From Amycolatopsis sp. FBCC-B4732 (GTDB lineage Bacteria > Actinomycetota > Actinomycetes > Mycobacteriales > Pseudonocardiaceae), in NCBI RefSeq assembly GCF_023008405.1, contig NZ_CP095376.1:3124001-3188000 (forward strand): DNA of 64,000 bases, in the 5' to 3' direction. The first letter of the stretch is position 1. Each line of letters begins with the position of its first letter. The position numbers and the translations under genes were made by a program. Of this stretch, positions 40,187-47,665 are shown piece after piece. The notes below the pieces were generated by a model, which did no database searches, was not told where the DNA came from, and worked only from the letters and a program-made list of their open reading frames with translations.

Positions 40187-40978
40187 GTGCAGATCCGTGC
40201 GTCCGACCACGAGACCACCGTGACCGCCCGCGGCACCCGCGGCCCCGCCGTGGTGCTCGTCCATTCGCTCGGCCTGGACCGCCGGATGTGGGACCCGGTG
40301 CTCGACCGGCTCGCCACCGGCCGGCGGGTGTTCGCCTACGACGTGCGTGGGCACGGATCCGCCGCCGGCGCGCCCCTGCCGTTCACCATGGCTGCCACCG
40401 GTGCCGACCTCGTCGCGGTGCTGGACGCGCTCGAGCTCGGCATCGCCCACGTCGCCGGGTTGTCGCTGGGCGGGGCGATCGCGCAGACCGCCGCCGTCGC
40501 CGCACCCGGCCGCTTCGCCTCGCTGACCTTGCTGGGTGCCCCGGACCGGCCGGTCCCGGCGGCGTTCGAGGACCGGGCGCGGATCGCCGAAACCGAGGGC
40601 ATGGCCGCACTGGTCGGGCCGACGCTCGAACGGTGGTTCACCGCGGCGGGGCTCGCAGCGGACACCGAAGGCGTGCGCTATGCCCGCGAGTGCCTCGCTT
40701 CGTTCGACCCCGTCACGTGGGCATCGATCTGGCGCGGCTACGGCGGTCTCGACGTCTTCCGGCGGTTGCGCGGCTTCCCGGCGCCGGCACTGGCGCTCGC
40801 CGGTGAGGCCGACGCGTCGATCACCATCGACGGCATGGCCGCCGTCGCCTCGCGGATCGGCGGCGGCGCGAAGCTGGAAGTCGTTCCCGGCGCCCCGCAC
40901 ATCCAGCCGCTCGAACGCCCCGATGAGGTGGCCGACGCCCTGGACCGGTTCCTGCCCGCGGAGATCGACATCCCGTAA
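40187..40978 (+). CDS. Alpha/beta-hydrolase (lactonase/esterase-like)
   Basis: 263 residues from GTG 40187; the ribosome binding site is weak and the start is uncertain by a few codons. Fold elements: VVLVHSLGLDRRMWDPVLDR, VFAYDVRGHGSAAG, nucleophile elbow GLSLGGAIA, APALALAGEADASI (acid), GAPHIQPLERPDEVADAL (His). Pattern resembles 3-oxoadipate enol-lactonase-type hydrolases. It is divergent from the second DGPF/ECF42 operon; the first ECF42 operon also contains an alpha/beta-hydrolase. Confidence 0.86.
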   Translation: MQIRASDHETTVTARGTRGPAVVLVHSLGLDRRMWDPVLDRLATGRRVFAYDVRGHGSAAGAPLPFTMAATGADLVAVLDALELGIAHVAGLSLGGAIAQTAAVAAPGRFASLTLLGAPDRPVPAAFEDRARIAETEGMAALVGPTLERWFTAAGLAADTEGVRYARECLASFDPVTWASIWRGYGGLDVFRRLRGFPAPALALAGEADASITIDGMAAVASRIGGGAKLEVVPGAPHIQPLERPDEVADALDRFLPAEIDIP

Positions 40979-40987
40979 CCTCGGCGC

Positions 40988-42031
40988 GTGCCCGACCTGG
41001 AACCGGTGATCGACGCCGCCCTCGCCGCCGCCGGCCCGCAGGACCGGCTCGCGCTGCTCGACGAAGCCGCTGCCCGCCACGTCGACGGGCAGCGGCCGCC
41101 CAACACGCTCAAGGCCTACGCCCAGGACTGGCAGGTGTGGCAGGACTACACCGCCGAGGCCGGGATCCCGCCGCTGTCGGCGACGATCGGGGCGCTGACC
41201 GGGTTCGTCGTGTGGCTCGAACGGGGGCGCACGCTGCGCCCGGACGAACGCGCCGTGCCCGAAGTGCCCGAGCGGGCCGCGCCGGCGGCGCCGTCGACGA
41301 TCGAGCGGCGGCTCACCGGGGCGCTCGCCGGGCTGCGGCACCACAAGGTCGTCGTCGACCCCGAAGCGAGCCGCGCCGCCTGGCGCGCGTTGAAGGGGTA
41401 CCGGCAGCGGCTCGCCCGGGAGGGCGTCCAGCGCGGGCGCGGCAAGGCCACCATGGTGACCCTCGCCGACCTGCGGGCGATGTCGCGCGCCTGCCCGGAC
41501 ACCCTCGCCGGCGCCCGCGACCGGGCGATGCTGCTGATCGGGTTCCCGATCGCCGCGCGCTGCTCGGACCTGGCGAACCTGCTGGTCACCGACGTCGAGC
41601 CGGTCGACGACCGGGGGCTGGCGGTGACCGTGCGGCACGGCAAGAGCACCGGCGACATAGTCGTGCCGCGCCGCGAAAGCCCGGAAACGGACCCGGTGCG
41701 GGCGTGGCACGCGTGGCGCTCCGGCGCCGGGATCAGCGAGGGCCCCGCGTTCCGCCGGGTGGACCGGCACGGCAACGTCGGCGAGCCCGCGTTGAGCACT
41801 ACCGGCGTCAACCAGATCCTGACCCGGGCCGGGGTCCGGGCGGGCCTGCCGTACCCGGTGACGGGGCACTCGCTGCGGTCCGGGTTCGCGACCGAGGCGC
41901 GCCGGGCCGGCGCGGACGACCTCGCCATCGCCGACCAGGGCCGCTGGGTGCGCGGCAGCCGCGCGCTCTACGAGTACATCCGCCGGGTCGACCAGTGGAA
42001 CGACAACGCCGCGGGCGTGCTCGACCTCTGA
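40988..42031 (+). CDS. Tyrosine recombinase/integrase
   Basis: 347 residues; GTG start. N-terminal core-binding domain (PNTLKAYAQDWQVWQDYTAE, TIERRLTGALAGLRHHK) and a catalytic domain with Arg191 (FPIAARCSDLANL), Lys219 (VRHGKS), H294-x-x-R297 (GHSLRSGFATEA), Trp320 (QGRWVRGS) in the second His position, and Tyr328 or 330 (RALYEYIRR). The pattern is that of integrases and resolvase-like recombinases of plasmids and chromosomes. No attachment-site repeat, excisionase or phage gene is seen beside it, so the target is unknown. Confidence 0.88.
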   Translation: MPDLEPVIDAALAAAGPQDRLALLDEAAARHVDGQRPPNTLKAYAQDWQVWQDYTAEAGIPPLSATIGALTGFVVWLERGRTLRPDERAVPEVPERAAPAAPSTIERRLTGALAGLRHHKVVVDPEASRAAWRALKGYRQRLAREGVQRGRGKATMVTLADLRAMSRACPDTLAGARDRAMLLIGFPIAARCSDLANLLVTDVEPVDDRGLAVTVRHGKSTGDIVVPRRESPETDPVRAWHAWRSGAGISEGPAFRRVDRHGNVGEPALSTTGVNQILTRAGVRAGLPYPVTGHSLRSGFATEARRAGADDLAIADQGRWVRGSRALYEYIRRVDQWNDNAAGVLDL

Positions 42032-42032
42032 G

Positions 42033-42197
42033 TCACCGGGCCGGCCGGGTGGCGCCGACGACTTCGCCGTCGAGGCGGGCGAGCCAGCTGCCGCAGACGC
42101 AGCGCACGTAGTCGAGCCGGTGGGAGGCGCGCTGGGCCGCGGTCGCCGGCAGTTCGGCGAGCGGCCAGCCGCAGCGGGGGCAACGGTTGACGTCCAT
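42033..42197 (-). CDS. 54-residue zinc-ribbon protein
   Basis: A short open frame beginning MDVNRCPRCGWPLAELPA and ending in GEVVGATRPAR. Cysteines form a CPRC knuckle (6-9) and a CVC pair (33-35 in YVRCVCGSWLARLDG). High third-position GC and conserved-looking cysteine spacing favour a real gene. No ribosome binding site is visible. It converges on the recombinase, whose stop is a base or two away, and is divergent from the CGNR gene. Confidence 0.62.
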   Translation of the reverse strand: MDVNRCPRCGWPLAELPATAAQRASHRLDYVRCVCGSWLARLDGEVVGATRPAR

Positions 42198-42223
42198 GCC
42201 CCCGATCGTGCTGTAATGACTTT

Positions 42224-42733
42224 GTGCACTTCAACCCTTACGGCGGCCCGGCGGCGCTGGTGGCCGCGGACCTGGTGAACGCGGGGTCGGCGAGCGAGCT
42301 CCTGGACGGCATGGTCGGCAACGGCATGGCGATCCAGTTGCTGACCGACGACGAAGCCACCCGCATCGCCGACTGGGCCCACCACCTGCGGCCGGTGTTC
42401 GCCGCCCGCCCCGAGGACCGCCCGGAGCTGGTCAACGCGCTGCTCGCGGAAGCGGCGTGCCGCCCGTACATCACCAGCCACGACGGCAAGCCGCCCCACC
42501 TGCACTACTCGGCGGAGGACGCCGGGCCGGTCGGCCGGGTCCGCGCGTACACGGCGGGCGGGCTGGCGCACCTGGTGTGCGAGGCCCCGGACCGCCTGGG
42601 TATCTGCGGCCGCGAAGGGTGCGAGGTGGCGTACGTCGACACGTCCCGCAACGGCCGGCGGCGGTTCTGCTCGACCCGGTGCGCGACGCGGGTGCACGTG
42701 GCCGACCACCGGGCGCGGCAGGTCAGCGCCTGA
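42224..42733 (+). CDS. CGNR zinc-finger (ABATE domain) protein
   Basis: 169 residues; GTG with TGTAAT at 42212-42217 six bases upstream and TTGACG at 42187-42192, so probably leaderless. N-terminal ABATE domain (ALVAADLVNAGSASELL, IADWAHHLRPVFAARPED) and C-terminal CGNR finger CGREGCEVAYVDTSRNGRRR, FCSTRCATRVHVADHR. Proteins of this family are putative stress-linked transcription regulators. Confidence 0.86.
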   Translation: MHFNPYGGPAALVAADLVNAGSASELLDGMVGNGMAIQLLTDDEATRIADWAHHLRPVFAARPEDRPELVNALLAEAACRPYITSHDGKPPHLHYSAEDAGPVGRVRAYTAGGLAHLVCEAPDRLGICGREGCEVAYVDTSRNGRRRFCSTRCATRVHVADHRARQVSA

Positions 42734-42789
42734 CGAGGGCCGGCTGGGTGCCCGGCGATGGCCGCGGCGGGTTTGCTTAGACTGACGAC

Positions 42790-43566
42790 ATGAGCAAGCG
42801 CTTAGTGGCCCTGGGGGATTCGTTCACCGAAGGTGTCGGTGACGACGATCCCGCTTACCCGAATGGTGTGCGTGGCTGGGCCGACCGGGTCGCCGAACAG
42901 CTCGCCGCGCGGGAGCCCGGGTTCCGGTACGCCAACCTCGCCATCCGGGGGAAGCTGATGCCGCAGATCCTCGGCGAGCAGCTCGAGCCCGCGCTGGCCA
43001 TGGCGCCCGATCTCGTCACCCTCTACGCCGGCGGCAACGATCTCATGCGGCCCAAGGTCGACATCGACGCGCTGATGGTCGACTACGAGGCCGCCGTCGC
43101 GCGGATCCGGGCGACCGGGGCGCGGCTGGTGCTGTTCACCGGGGTCGACGGGGTCGAGGACGCGCTGTTCCGCAAGATGCGGGGGCGGGTCGCGATCTAC
43201 AACGAGTTCGTGCGCGCCATCGCGACGAAGCACGGTGCGCTGCTGGTGGACATGTGGGCGATGCGGCAGCTGCGCGACCGGCGGCGGTGGGCCCCGGATC
43301 GCCTGCACCTCAACGCCCACGGCCACACCGAGGTCGCCATCGCGGTGCTGGCGGCTCTCGGTGCCGAACACTCGCTGACCGCCGCGGAGCTGGGGCCGCG
43401 CGAGGTGCCGAGCGCCGCTGTCCGGCGCAGCGAGAACCTGCGGTGGGCGCAGGAGCACGCGCTGCCGTGGGTGCGTCGCCGGCTGCGGGGCGAGTCCTCC
43501 GGGGACACGCTCACCGCGAAGCGCCCGGCGCTCGAGCCGGTCGCCTCAGCGCCGCTCCCCCGCTGA
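42790..43566 (+). CDS. SGNH/GDSL hydrolase
   Basis: 258 residues. Block I LVALGDSFTEGVGDDDP (Ser12), block II ANLAIRGKLMPQ, block III YAGGNDLMRP and block V APDRLHLNAHGHTEVA with Asp/His. There is no signal peptide, so it is probably cytoplasmic; esterase or lipase-like activity, substrate unknown. TTAGACT lies seven bases upstream of the ATG, consistent with a leaderless mRNA. The 3' end overlaps the convergent TetR gene by 21 bp. Confidence 0.88.
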   Translation: MSKRLVALGDSFTEGVGDDDPAYPNGVRGWADRVAEQLAAREPGFRYANLAIRGKLMPQILGEQLEPALAMAPDLVTLYAGGNDLMRPKVDIDALMVDYEAAVARIRATGARLVLFTGVDGVEDALFRKMRGRVAIYNEFVRAIATKHGALLVDMWAMRQLRDRRRWAPDRLHLNAHGHTEVAIAVLAALGAEHSLTAAELGPREVPSAAVRRSENLRWAQEHALPWVRRRLRGESSGDTLTAKRPALEPVASAPLPR

Positions 43567-44154
43567 CGGGCGGAGGCCATCGAAGAGGATCGTCACGGCC
43601 CGGTCGCGCAGGCGCGCGTCCGGGCCGGCGTACTCGGCAGCGCGCGCGACCCCGATGATCACCGTGATCAGCTCGCCGACAACGAGGTCCTCGCGCACCG
43701 CGCCCGCACCCTGCGCGCGGGAAAGCAGCACGCCGAGGGACTCCATCAGGCGGGCACCGATGTCGGACTTCGACACCGGCACGGTGACCCCGGCCGCCGT
43801 GAGCGCCTCGAAGTAGGCGTTCTTCGCGCTCGACATCTCGATCCAGCTGGTCAGGAAGGTGAAGAACGCGCCGCCCGGATCCGCCGAGTCCGCCGCGACG
43901 GCGGCTTCGGCCTCGTCCACGAAGCGGCGCAACCGGGCGAAGAGCACCGCTTCGAGCAGCGCTTCCTTCGTCGGGAAGTGCCGGAACACCGTGCCGATGC
44001 CGACGCCGGCCGCGCGGGCGACTTCTTCCGTGGGCGCCCCGGTCCCCTTGGCGGCGAACACGCTCTCGGCGGCCTCCAGCACCCGCGCGCGGTTGCGGCG
44101 GGCGTCGGCGCGCAGCGGTTTGGACGCGGCGGGATCAGCGGTCGCGGGGCTCAC
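43546..44154 (-). CDS. TetR-family regulator
   Basis: 202 residues; two adjacent GTGs (44154, 44157) can start it. HTH at ~20-62: RARVLEAAESVFAAKGTGAP, EEVARAAGVGIGTVFRHFPT. It overlaps the upstream SRPBCC gene by 20 bp on the same strand, so it is the fourth gene of the VOC-ArsR-SRPBCC operon. Confidence 0.88.
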   Translation of the reverse strand: MSPATADPAASKPLRADARRNRARVLEAAESVFAAKGTGAPTEEVARAAGVGIGTVFRHFPTKEALLEAVLFARLRRFVDEAEAAVAADSADPGGAFFTFLTSWIEMSSAKNAYFEALTAAGVTVPVSKSDIGARLMESLGVLLSRAQGAGAVREDLVVGELITVIIGVARAAEYAGPDARLRDRAVTILFDGLRPSAGERR

Positions 44155-44611
44155 CACCCGATCGTAACCGGGCCGGGTCCGGCAGCGTGTCCAGCAACCG
44201 GGCCAGCGCCTTCGGCACATGGGAGCGCCAGCCGCCGCCCATGATCCGCCGGGAGACGCGCTGGAACTCGTCGTCCGGGTCGAAGCCTTCGTGGCTGAGG
44301 AACAGCCGGGTGCCGGTGCCTTCGGGCACCAGCCGCCAGGTGACCGTCCACTGCGGACCCCAGCGGATGCTGAGCTTGCGTTCGGGCTCGACCTCCAGCA
44401 CCTCGCACGCCACCGGGCCTCCGGCGAACCCGGCCGCGGGCACCGGCTCGGCCAGCAGCTGGAACCGGTGTCCCACCACGGGTTTGATGTCGTTGGGCAT
44501 GTTCATCCACCGCTCGAGCAGGTCCGGCTCGGTCAGCGCGCGCCACACCTTGCGGGCCGGGTGGGCGAGGAACTGGTCGACGTGGATCGCGGTCGGATCG
44601 TCGTCGGTCAC
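44135..44611 (-). CDS. SRPBCC (AHSA1-like) protein
   Basis: 158 residues from GTG 44611, overlapping the ArsR stop as GTGA. IHVDQFLAHPARKVWRALTE, LLERWMNMPNDIKPVVGHRF, LSIRWGPQWTVTWRLVPEGT, FLSHEGFDPDDEFQ. START-like ligand-binding fold. Third gene of the operon starting at 45272. Confidence 0.87.
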   Translation of the reverse strand: MTDDDPTAIHVDQFLAHPARKVWRALTEPDLLERWMNMPNDIKPVVGHRFQLLAEPVPAAGFAGGPVACEVLEVEPERKLSIRWGPQWTVTWRLVPEGTGTRLFLSHEGFDPDDEFQRVSRRIMGGGWRSHVPKALARLLDTLPDPARLRSGGEPRDR

Positions 44612-44928
44612 AGGTCGTCCTCTTCGTCGAGCAGGTCTCGCAGGGTGGTGAGCTTGCTCCGCCAGAAGCGTTCGTACGGCGTGAGCCAGTCCGCGACTTC
44701 CTCCAGCGGCGCCGCGTCGAGGCGGTAGACGCGGTTGCGGCCCTGCCGCTGCTCGGCGACCAGGCCGGCCTCCCGGAGCACCCGGAGGTGTTCCGACAGG
44801 CTCGGCCGGGCCATCTCGAACCGTTCCGCGATCGAGCCGGCCGCCATCGGCCCGTCCAGCAGCAGCCGCAGGACCTCGCGCCGGGCCGGGCTGGCCAGCG
44901 CGGCGAAGACGTCGTCGTTGACCGGCAT
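44608..44928 (-). CDS. ArsR-family regulator
   Basis: 106 residues; ATG overlaps the VOC stop by one base (TGATG). Winged helix: DVFAALASPARREVLRLLLD, GSIAERFEMARPSLSEHLRV, LREAGLVAEQRQGRNRVYRL. C-terminal YERFWRSKLTTLRDLLDEED is typical of ArsR proteins paired with SRPBCC/VOC genes. Probable autorepressor at the perfect palindrome 45287-45302. Confidence 0.9.
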   Translation of the reverse strand: MPVNDDVFAALASPARREVLRLLLDGPMAAGSIAERFEMARPSLSEHLRVLREAGLVAEQRQGRNRVYRLDAAPLEEVADWLTPYERFWRSKLTTLRDLLDEEDDL

Positions 44929-45272
44929 CAGTTCGGCACGGTGCCGAAGTCCGACGGCTGGAGCAGGCCGAGGGTGCGGCCGTCGAGGTCCTTGAACGAC
45001 GTAGCCCGCCCCCACGGCCGCTCCTCCGGCTCGGCCACCTCGACCCCGGCGGCCCGCAGCGCGGCGACGTCGGTGTCGAGGTCGGTGACCTGCTGGTCGG
45101 TCAGCACGACCCCGGTCTTCGCCCCCTTCGGCGCGACCAGCACGAACCGGCCGCCCTCGGGCGTGCGGCGGTCGACGAACGCTTCGAAGCCGAGCTTGCC
45201 GACGTAGAAGTCCCGCGCGCGGGCGTGGTCGGCGACCGGCAGGGTCAGGAACTGCACGTGGGTGATCGTCAT
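44928..45272 (-). CDS. VOC-family (glyoxalase-like) protein
   Basis: 114 residues from ATG 45272, chosen because the promoter places the transcript start at this codon; ATG 45284 would lie upstream of the predicted start point. Paired beta-alpha-beta-beta-beta fold: THVQFLTLPVADHARARDFY, GKLGFEAFVDRRTPEGGRFV, KTGVVLTDQQVTDLD, GRATSFKDLDGRTLGLLQP. Such proteins are metal-dependent lyases/dioxygenases or antibiotic-binding proteins. First gene of the VOC-ArsR-SRPBCC-TetR operon. Confidence 0.88.
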   Translation of the reverse strand: MTITHVQFLTLPVADHARARDFYVGKLGFEAFVDRRTPEGGRFVLVAPKGAKTGVVLTDQQVTDLDTDVAALRAAGVEVAEPEERPWGRATSFKDLDGRTLGLLQPSDFGTVPN

Positions 45273-45279
45273 GCCACCG

Positions 45280-45309
45280 ACCATACGTAGGAGATCTCCT
45301 ACATGTCAA
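45280..45309 (-). promoter_or_regulatory. ArsR-type promoter/operator of the VOC operon
   Basis: Minus strand TTGACA (45304-45309), 18-bp spacer, TATGGT (45280-45285), seven bases to the ATG at 45272. The spacer contains the perfect 16-bp palindrome GTAGGAGATCTCCTAC (45287-45302). A repressor bound there would sit exactly between -35 and -10. The -35 overlaps the last codons of the upstream FAD monooxygenase gene. Confidence 0.82.
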
Positions 45310-46822
45310 TCGGGTCGCCGAACCACCGTTCCAGTGCCGTGCGGAGGGCCTTGCGCTCGGTGTCGTCGGGCTCCGGTGAGCTGGACGCCCAGGCGACGTA
45401 GCCGTCGGGGCGGATGAGCAACGCCGTCACCTCCCCCGGCGCCCGGCCGGAGACGAGGTCGACCCGGTCGGTCCAGCCGCGCAGGTCGTCGCCGAGCGAG
45501 CCGGTGAAGTCCAGCAGCAGCGGCCGGGCCGTCGTGGTCAGTTCGGCGAGCCGGGTGCCGTCGGCCAGCTCCAGGTCCGGGGCCCAGCGGCCGTCGAGCG
45601 GGTGGTCGGTGGCCGGTTCGTACCGGACGTCGGCGCCGGACATCAGGTTCGCGATGTGCTGCACCGTGCTCGGCAGCCGCAGCAGCTCGCCGAACAGCTC
45701 GCGCAGTGCGGTGACGTCGCGCCCGGGCGTGATCAGCGCGGCCTGGGCCTGGGTGTGCATGACGACGCGCTCGGCGACCGGGCGGCGTTCGCTCTCGTAG
45801 GTGTCGAGCAGCCCGGCCGGGGCCCAGCCGCGCACGGTGGCCGCGAGCTTCCAGCCGAGGCCGACCGCGTCCTGCAGCCCGAGGTTGAGGCCAGGGCCGC
45901 CGATCGCGGAGTGGACGTGCGCCGCGTCGCCGACCAGCAGGACGCGGCCCTCGCGGAACTTGTCGGCGAGGCGGGTGTTGCGTCCGCGCAGCCGGCGCAG
46001 CAGGTGCGGGCCGTCGCCTTCGGGCGGGCCGATCGGCAGGTCGAACCCGAGGACGCGGCGGATGCTCGCGCGCTGCGCGTCGAGGGTCATCGGCGGTTCG
46101 TCGCCCGTTTCCTCCTCGTCGGTCCACTCCATCGTGGTGACGAGCGGGCCGGCCGGGAACGGCGCGTAGACGAACAGGCCGGTTTCGGTGCGGTAGTGGA
46201 AGAACGGCGGGATGACGCCGTGCCCGGGCACCCGCAGGCCGCCGGACGCCGGGTCGACGAACTCGGCGGGCACGGTGGCGTTGGACGTCTGGGACAACGT
46301 GCGGTCTTCGGTGACGCCGGGGAAGCCGATGCCGGCGAGTTTGCGGGTGATGCTGCGGCCGCCGTCCGCGCCGACGAGGTACCGCGCGCTGATCCGCGAC
46401 GGGCCACCGGGACCGGAGACGTCGAGGGTGACCGCGTCGGCGTCCTGGCCGAGCCCGGTGAGTTCGTGGCCGCGGCGGATTTCGACGCCGAGTTCGGCGG
46501 CGCGTTCGCCGAGCATCGCCTCGACGCGCCGTTGCGGCACGCCGAGGATGTTCAGCGGGTTGGGGTCGGTCAGGGTGAGGTCCAGGCGCATCGCCCCGAA
46601 GACGAACGCGGGCGGGGGCGGGCCGAGCGGGCCGGCCAGCCGCTCGTGCAGGCCGCGGCGGTCGAGGAGGCGGACGACCTGGCCGACGAGCCCGTTGGCG
46701 CGGTTCTCGGTGGTGGGCTCTGGCAGCCGTTCCAGCACCAGGGGGCGAACCCCGGCGAGGGCGAGTTCGCAGGCGAGCATGAGGCCGTTGGGCCCGGCTC
46801 CGGCGATGACGACGTCTTCCAT
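45299..46822 (-). CDS. FAD-dependent aromatic monooxygenase
   Basis: 507 residues. PHBH-fold class A flavin hydroxylase: VVIAGAGPNGLMLACELALA (4-23), the YLVGADGGRSITRKLAGIGF motif, and VLLVGDAAHVHSAIGGPGLN. A C-terminal ~100-residue thioredoxin-like domain (RPLLLDFTGSLGDDLRGWTD, ALLIRPDGYVAWAS) is typical of phenol/polyketide hydroxylases and rifampicin monooxygenases. Possible role in detoxifying an aromatic drug. A TetR gene lies upstream on the same strand, 78 bp away. Confidence 0.92.
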   Translation of the reverse strand: MEDVVIAGAGPNGLMLACELALAGVRPLVLERLPEPTTENRANGLVGQVVRLLDRRGLHERLAGPLGPPPPAFVFGAMRLDLTLTDPNPLNILGVPQRRVEAMLGERAAELGVEIRRGHELTGLGQDADAVTLDVSGPGGPSRISARYLVGADGGRSITRKLAGIGFPGVTEDRTLSQTSNATVPAEFVDPASGGLRVPGHGVIPPFFHYRTETGLFVYAPFPAGPLVTTMEWTDEEETGDEPPMTLDAQRASIRRVLGFDLPIGPPEGDGPHLLRRLRGRNTRLADKFREGRVLLVGDAAHVHSAIGGPGLNLGLQDAVGLGWKLAATVRGWAPAGLLDTYESERRPVAERVVMHTQAQAALITPGRDVTALRELFGELLRLPSTVQHIANLMSGADVRYEPATDHPLDGRWAPDLELADGTRLAELTTTARPLLLDFTGSLGDDLRGWTDRVDLVSGRAPGEVTALLIRPDGYVAWASSSPEPDDTERKALRTALERWFGDPIDM

Positions 46823-46900
46823 GGCGGAACTCCTTCTGGGGCAAGCACTGTGGGCAGCACGAAATGGCCCGTCGAGCGGGCAGCTTCGGATTCGGATGGG

Positions 46901-47512
46901 TCAGCGCGGTTCGGGCAGGCCGGCGGCGAGCCGGCCGAACACGTCGCGCAGGAGCGTTTCGAGCGGTGGGGGCGGCTCAGCGACGAGCCACTGCTGGGTG
47001 ACGACGTTGAGCGCGGCCCCGACGACCCCCGCGACGAGCCGCGGGTAGATGTCCCGGGCCGGGTCGGTGCCGGTGCGGTCGGCGACGGCGGTGGCGAACT
47101 CGGCCTCGGCCGCCGCGCCGGCTTTCTGGAACTCGCCCTGCAGTGCGGGTTCCGCGACCATCAGCCGCAGCCCTTCGATCCACGACCGGTCGGCGGCTTG
47201 CCCGGTGGGCTCGCCGAGCGGGAACCCCTCGAGCGCCGCCTGGGTGACGGCCTCCCAGATCGGTTCGCCGTCGGGCCGCTCCCGCAGCGCGGCGGCGATC
47301 GCCCGCGCCCGGTCGTGGTGGCGGGCGACGATGGCTTCGCCCTTGCTGCCGAAGTAGTTGCTGAAGGTCCGCGTGGACACCCCGGCTTCGGCGGCGATGT
47401 CTTCGATCCGGACGTTGTCGAAGCCGCGTTCGACGGTCAGCCGGATGGCCGCCCAGCTCAGCGCGATGCGCGTCTCGTGCTTCTTGCGCTCGCGCAGGCC
47501 TTTGGCGTCCAT
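46901..47512 (-). CDS. TetR-family regulator
   Basis: 203 residues from ATG 47512. HTH at ~12-55: RIALSWAAIRLTVERGFDNV, EDIAAEAGVSTRTFSNYFGS. The C-terminal domain resembles MftR-type regulators (WIEGLRLMVAEPALQGEF). It is upstream of the FAD monooxygenase and divergent from the MHS transporter; either could be its target. A tandem repeat upstream is the likely operator. GCCCG-N5-CGGGC downstream (46867-46881) may be a weak terminator. Confidence 0.88.
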   Translation of the reverse strand: MDAKGLRERKKHETRIALSWAAIRLTVERGFDNVRIEDIAAEAGVSTRTFSNYFGSKGEAIVARHHDRARAIAAALRERPDGEPIWEAVTQAALEGFPLGEPTGQAADRSWIEGLRLMVAEPALQGEFQKAGAAAEAEFATAVADRTGTDPARDIYPRLVAGVVGAALNVVTQQWLVAEPPPPLETLLRDVFGRLAAGLPEPR

Positions 47513-47531
47513 GCACCCACCATAGCGAGTT

Positions 47532-47562
47532 TTGCCGAATCTGCAAAGTTGCCGAATCTGCA
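47532..47562. promoter_or_regulatory. Tandem TTGCCGAATCTGCA repeat, TetR operator candidate
   Basis: Identical 14-mers at 47532-47545 and 47549-47562 (17-bp period), 20 bp upstream of the TetR ATG. Each copy has TGC..GCA end symmetry. The spacing suits two repressor dimers on nearly the same face of the helix. Confidence 0.62.
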
Positions 47563-47665
47563 CTTTAGTTCATCACCGACCGGACGAGATACCGGTCATC
47601 GATCGCCTAAACCTTCCACGGGCGTCACACTGTCGTGTGACATCAGTCACCGGAGGTGTTGCGAG

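Noticed and set aside
12366..42031. Integrated prophage or genomic island bounded by the two recombinases
   Set aside because: No phage structural, replication or excision genes, no matching direct repeats at the ends, and ordinary chromosomal genes in between.
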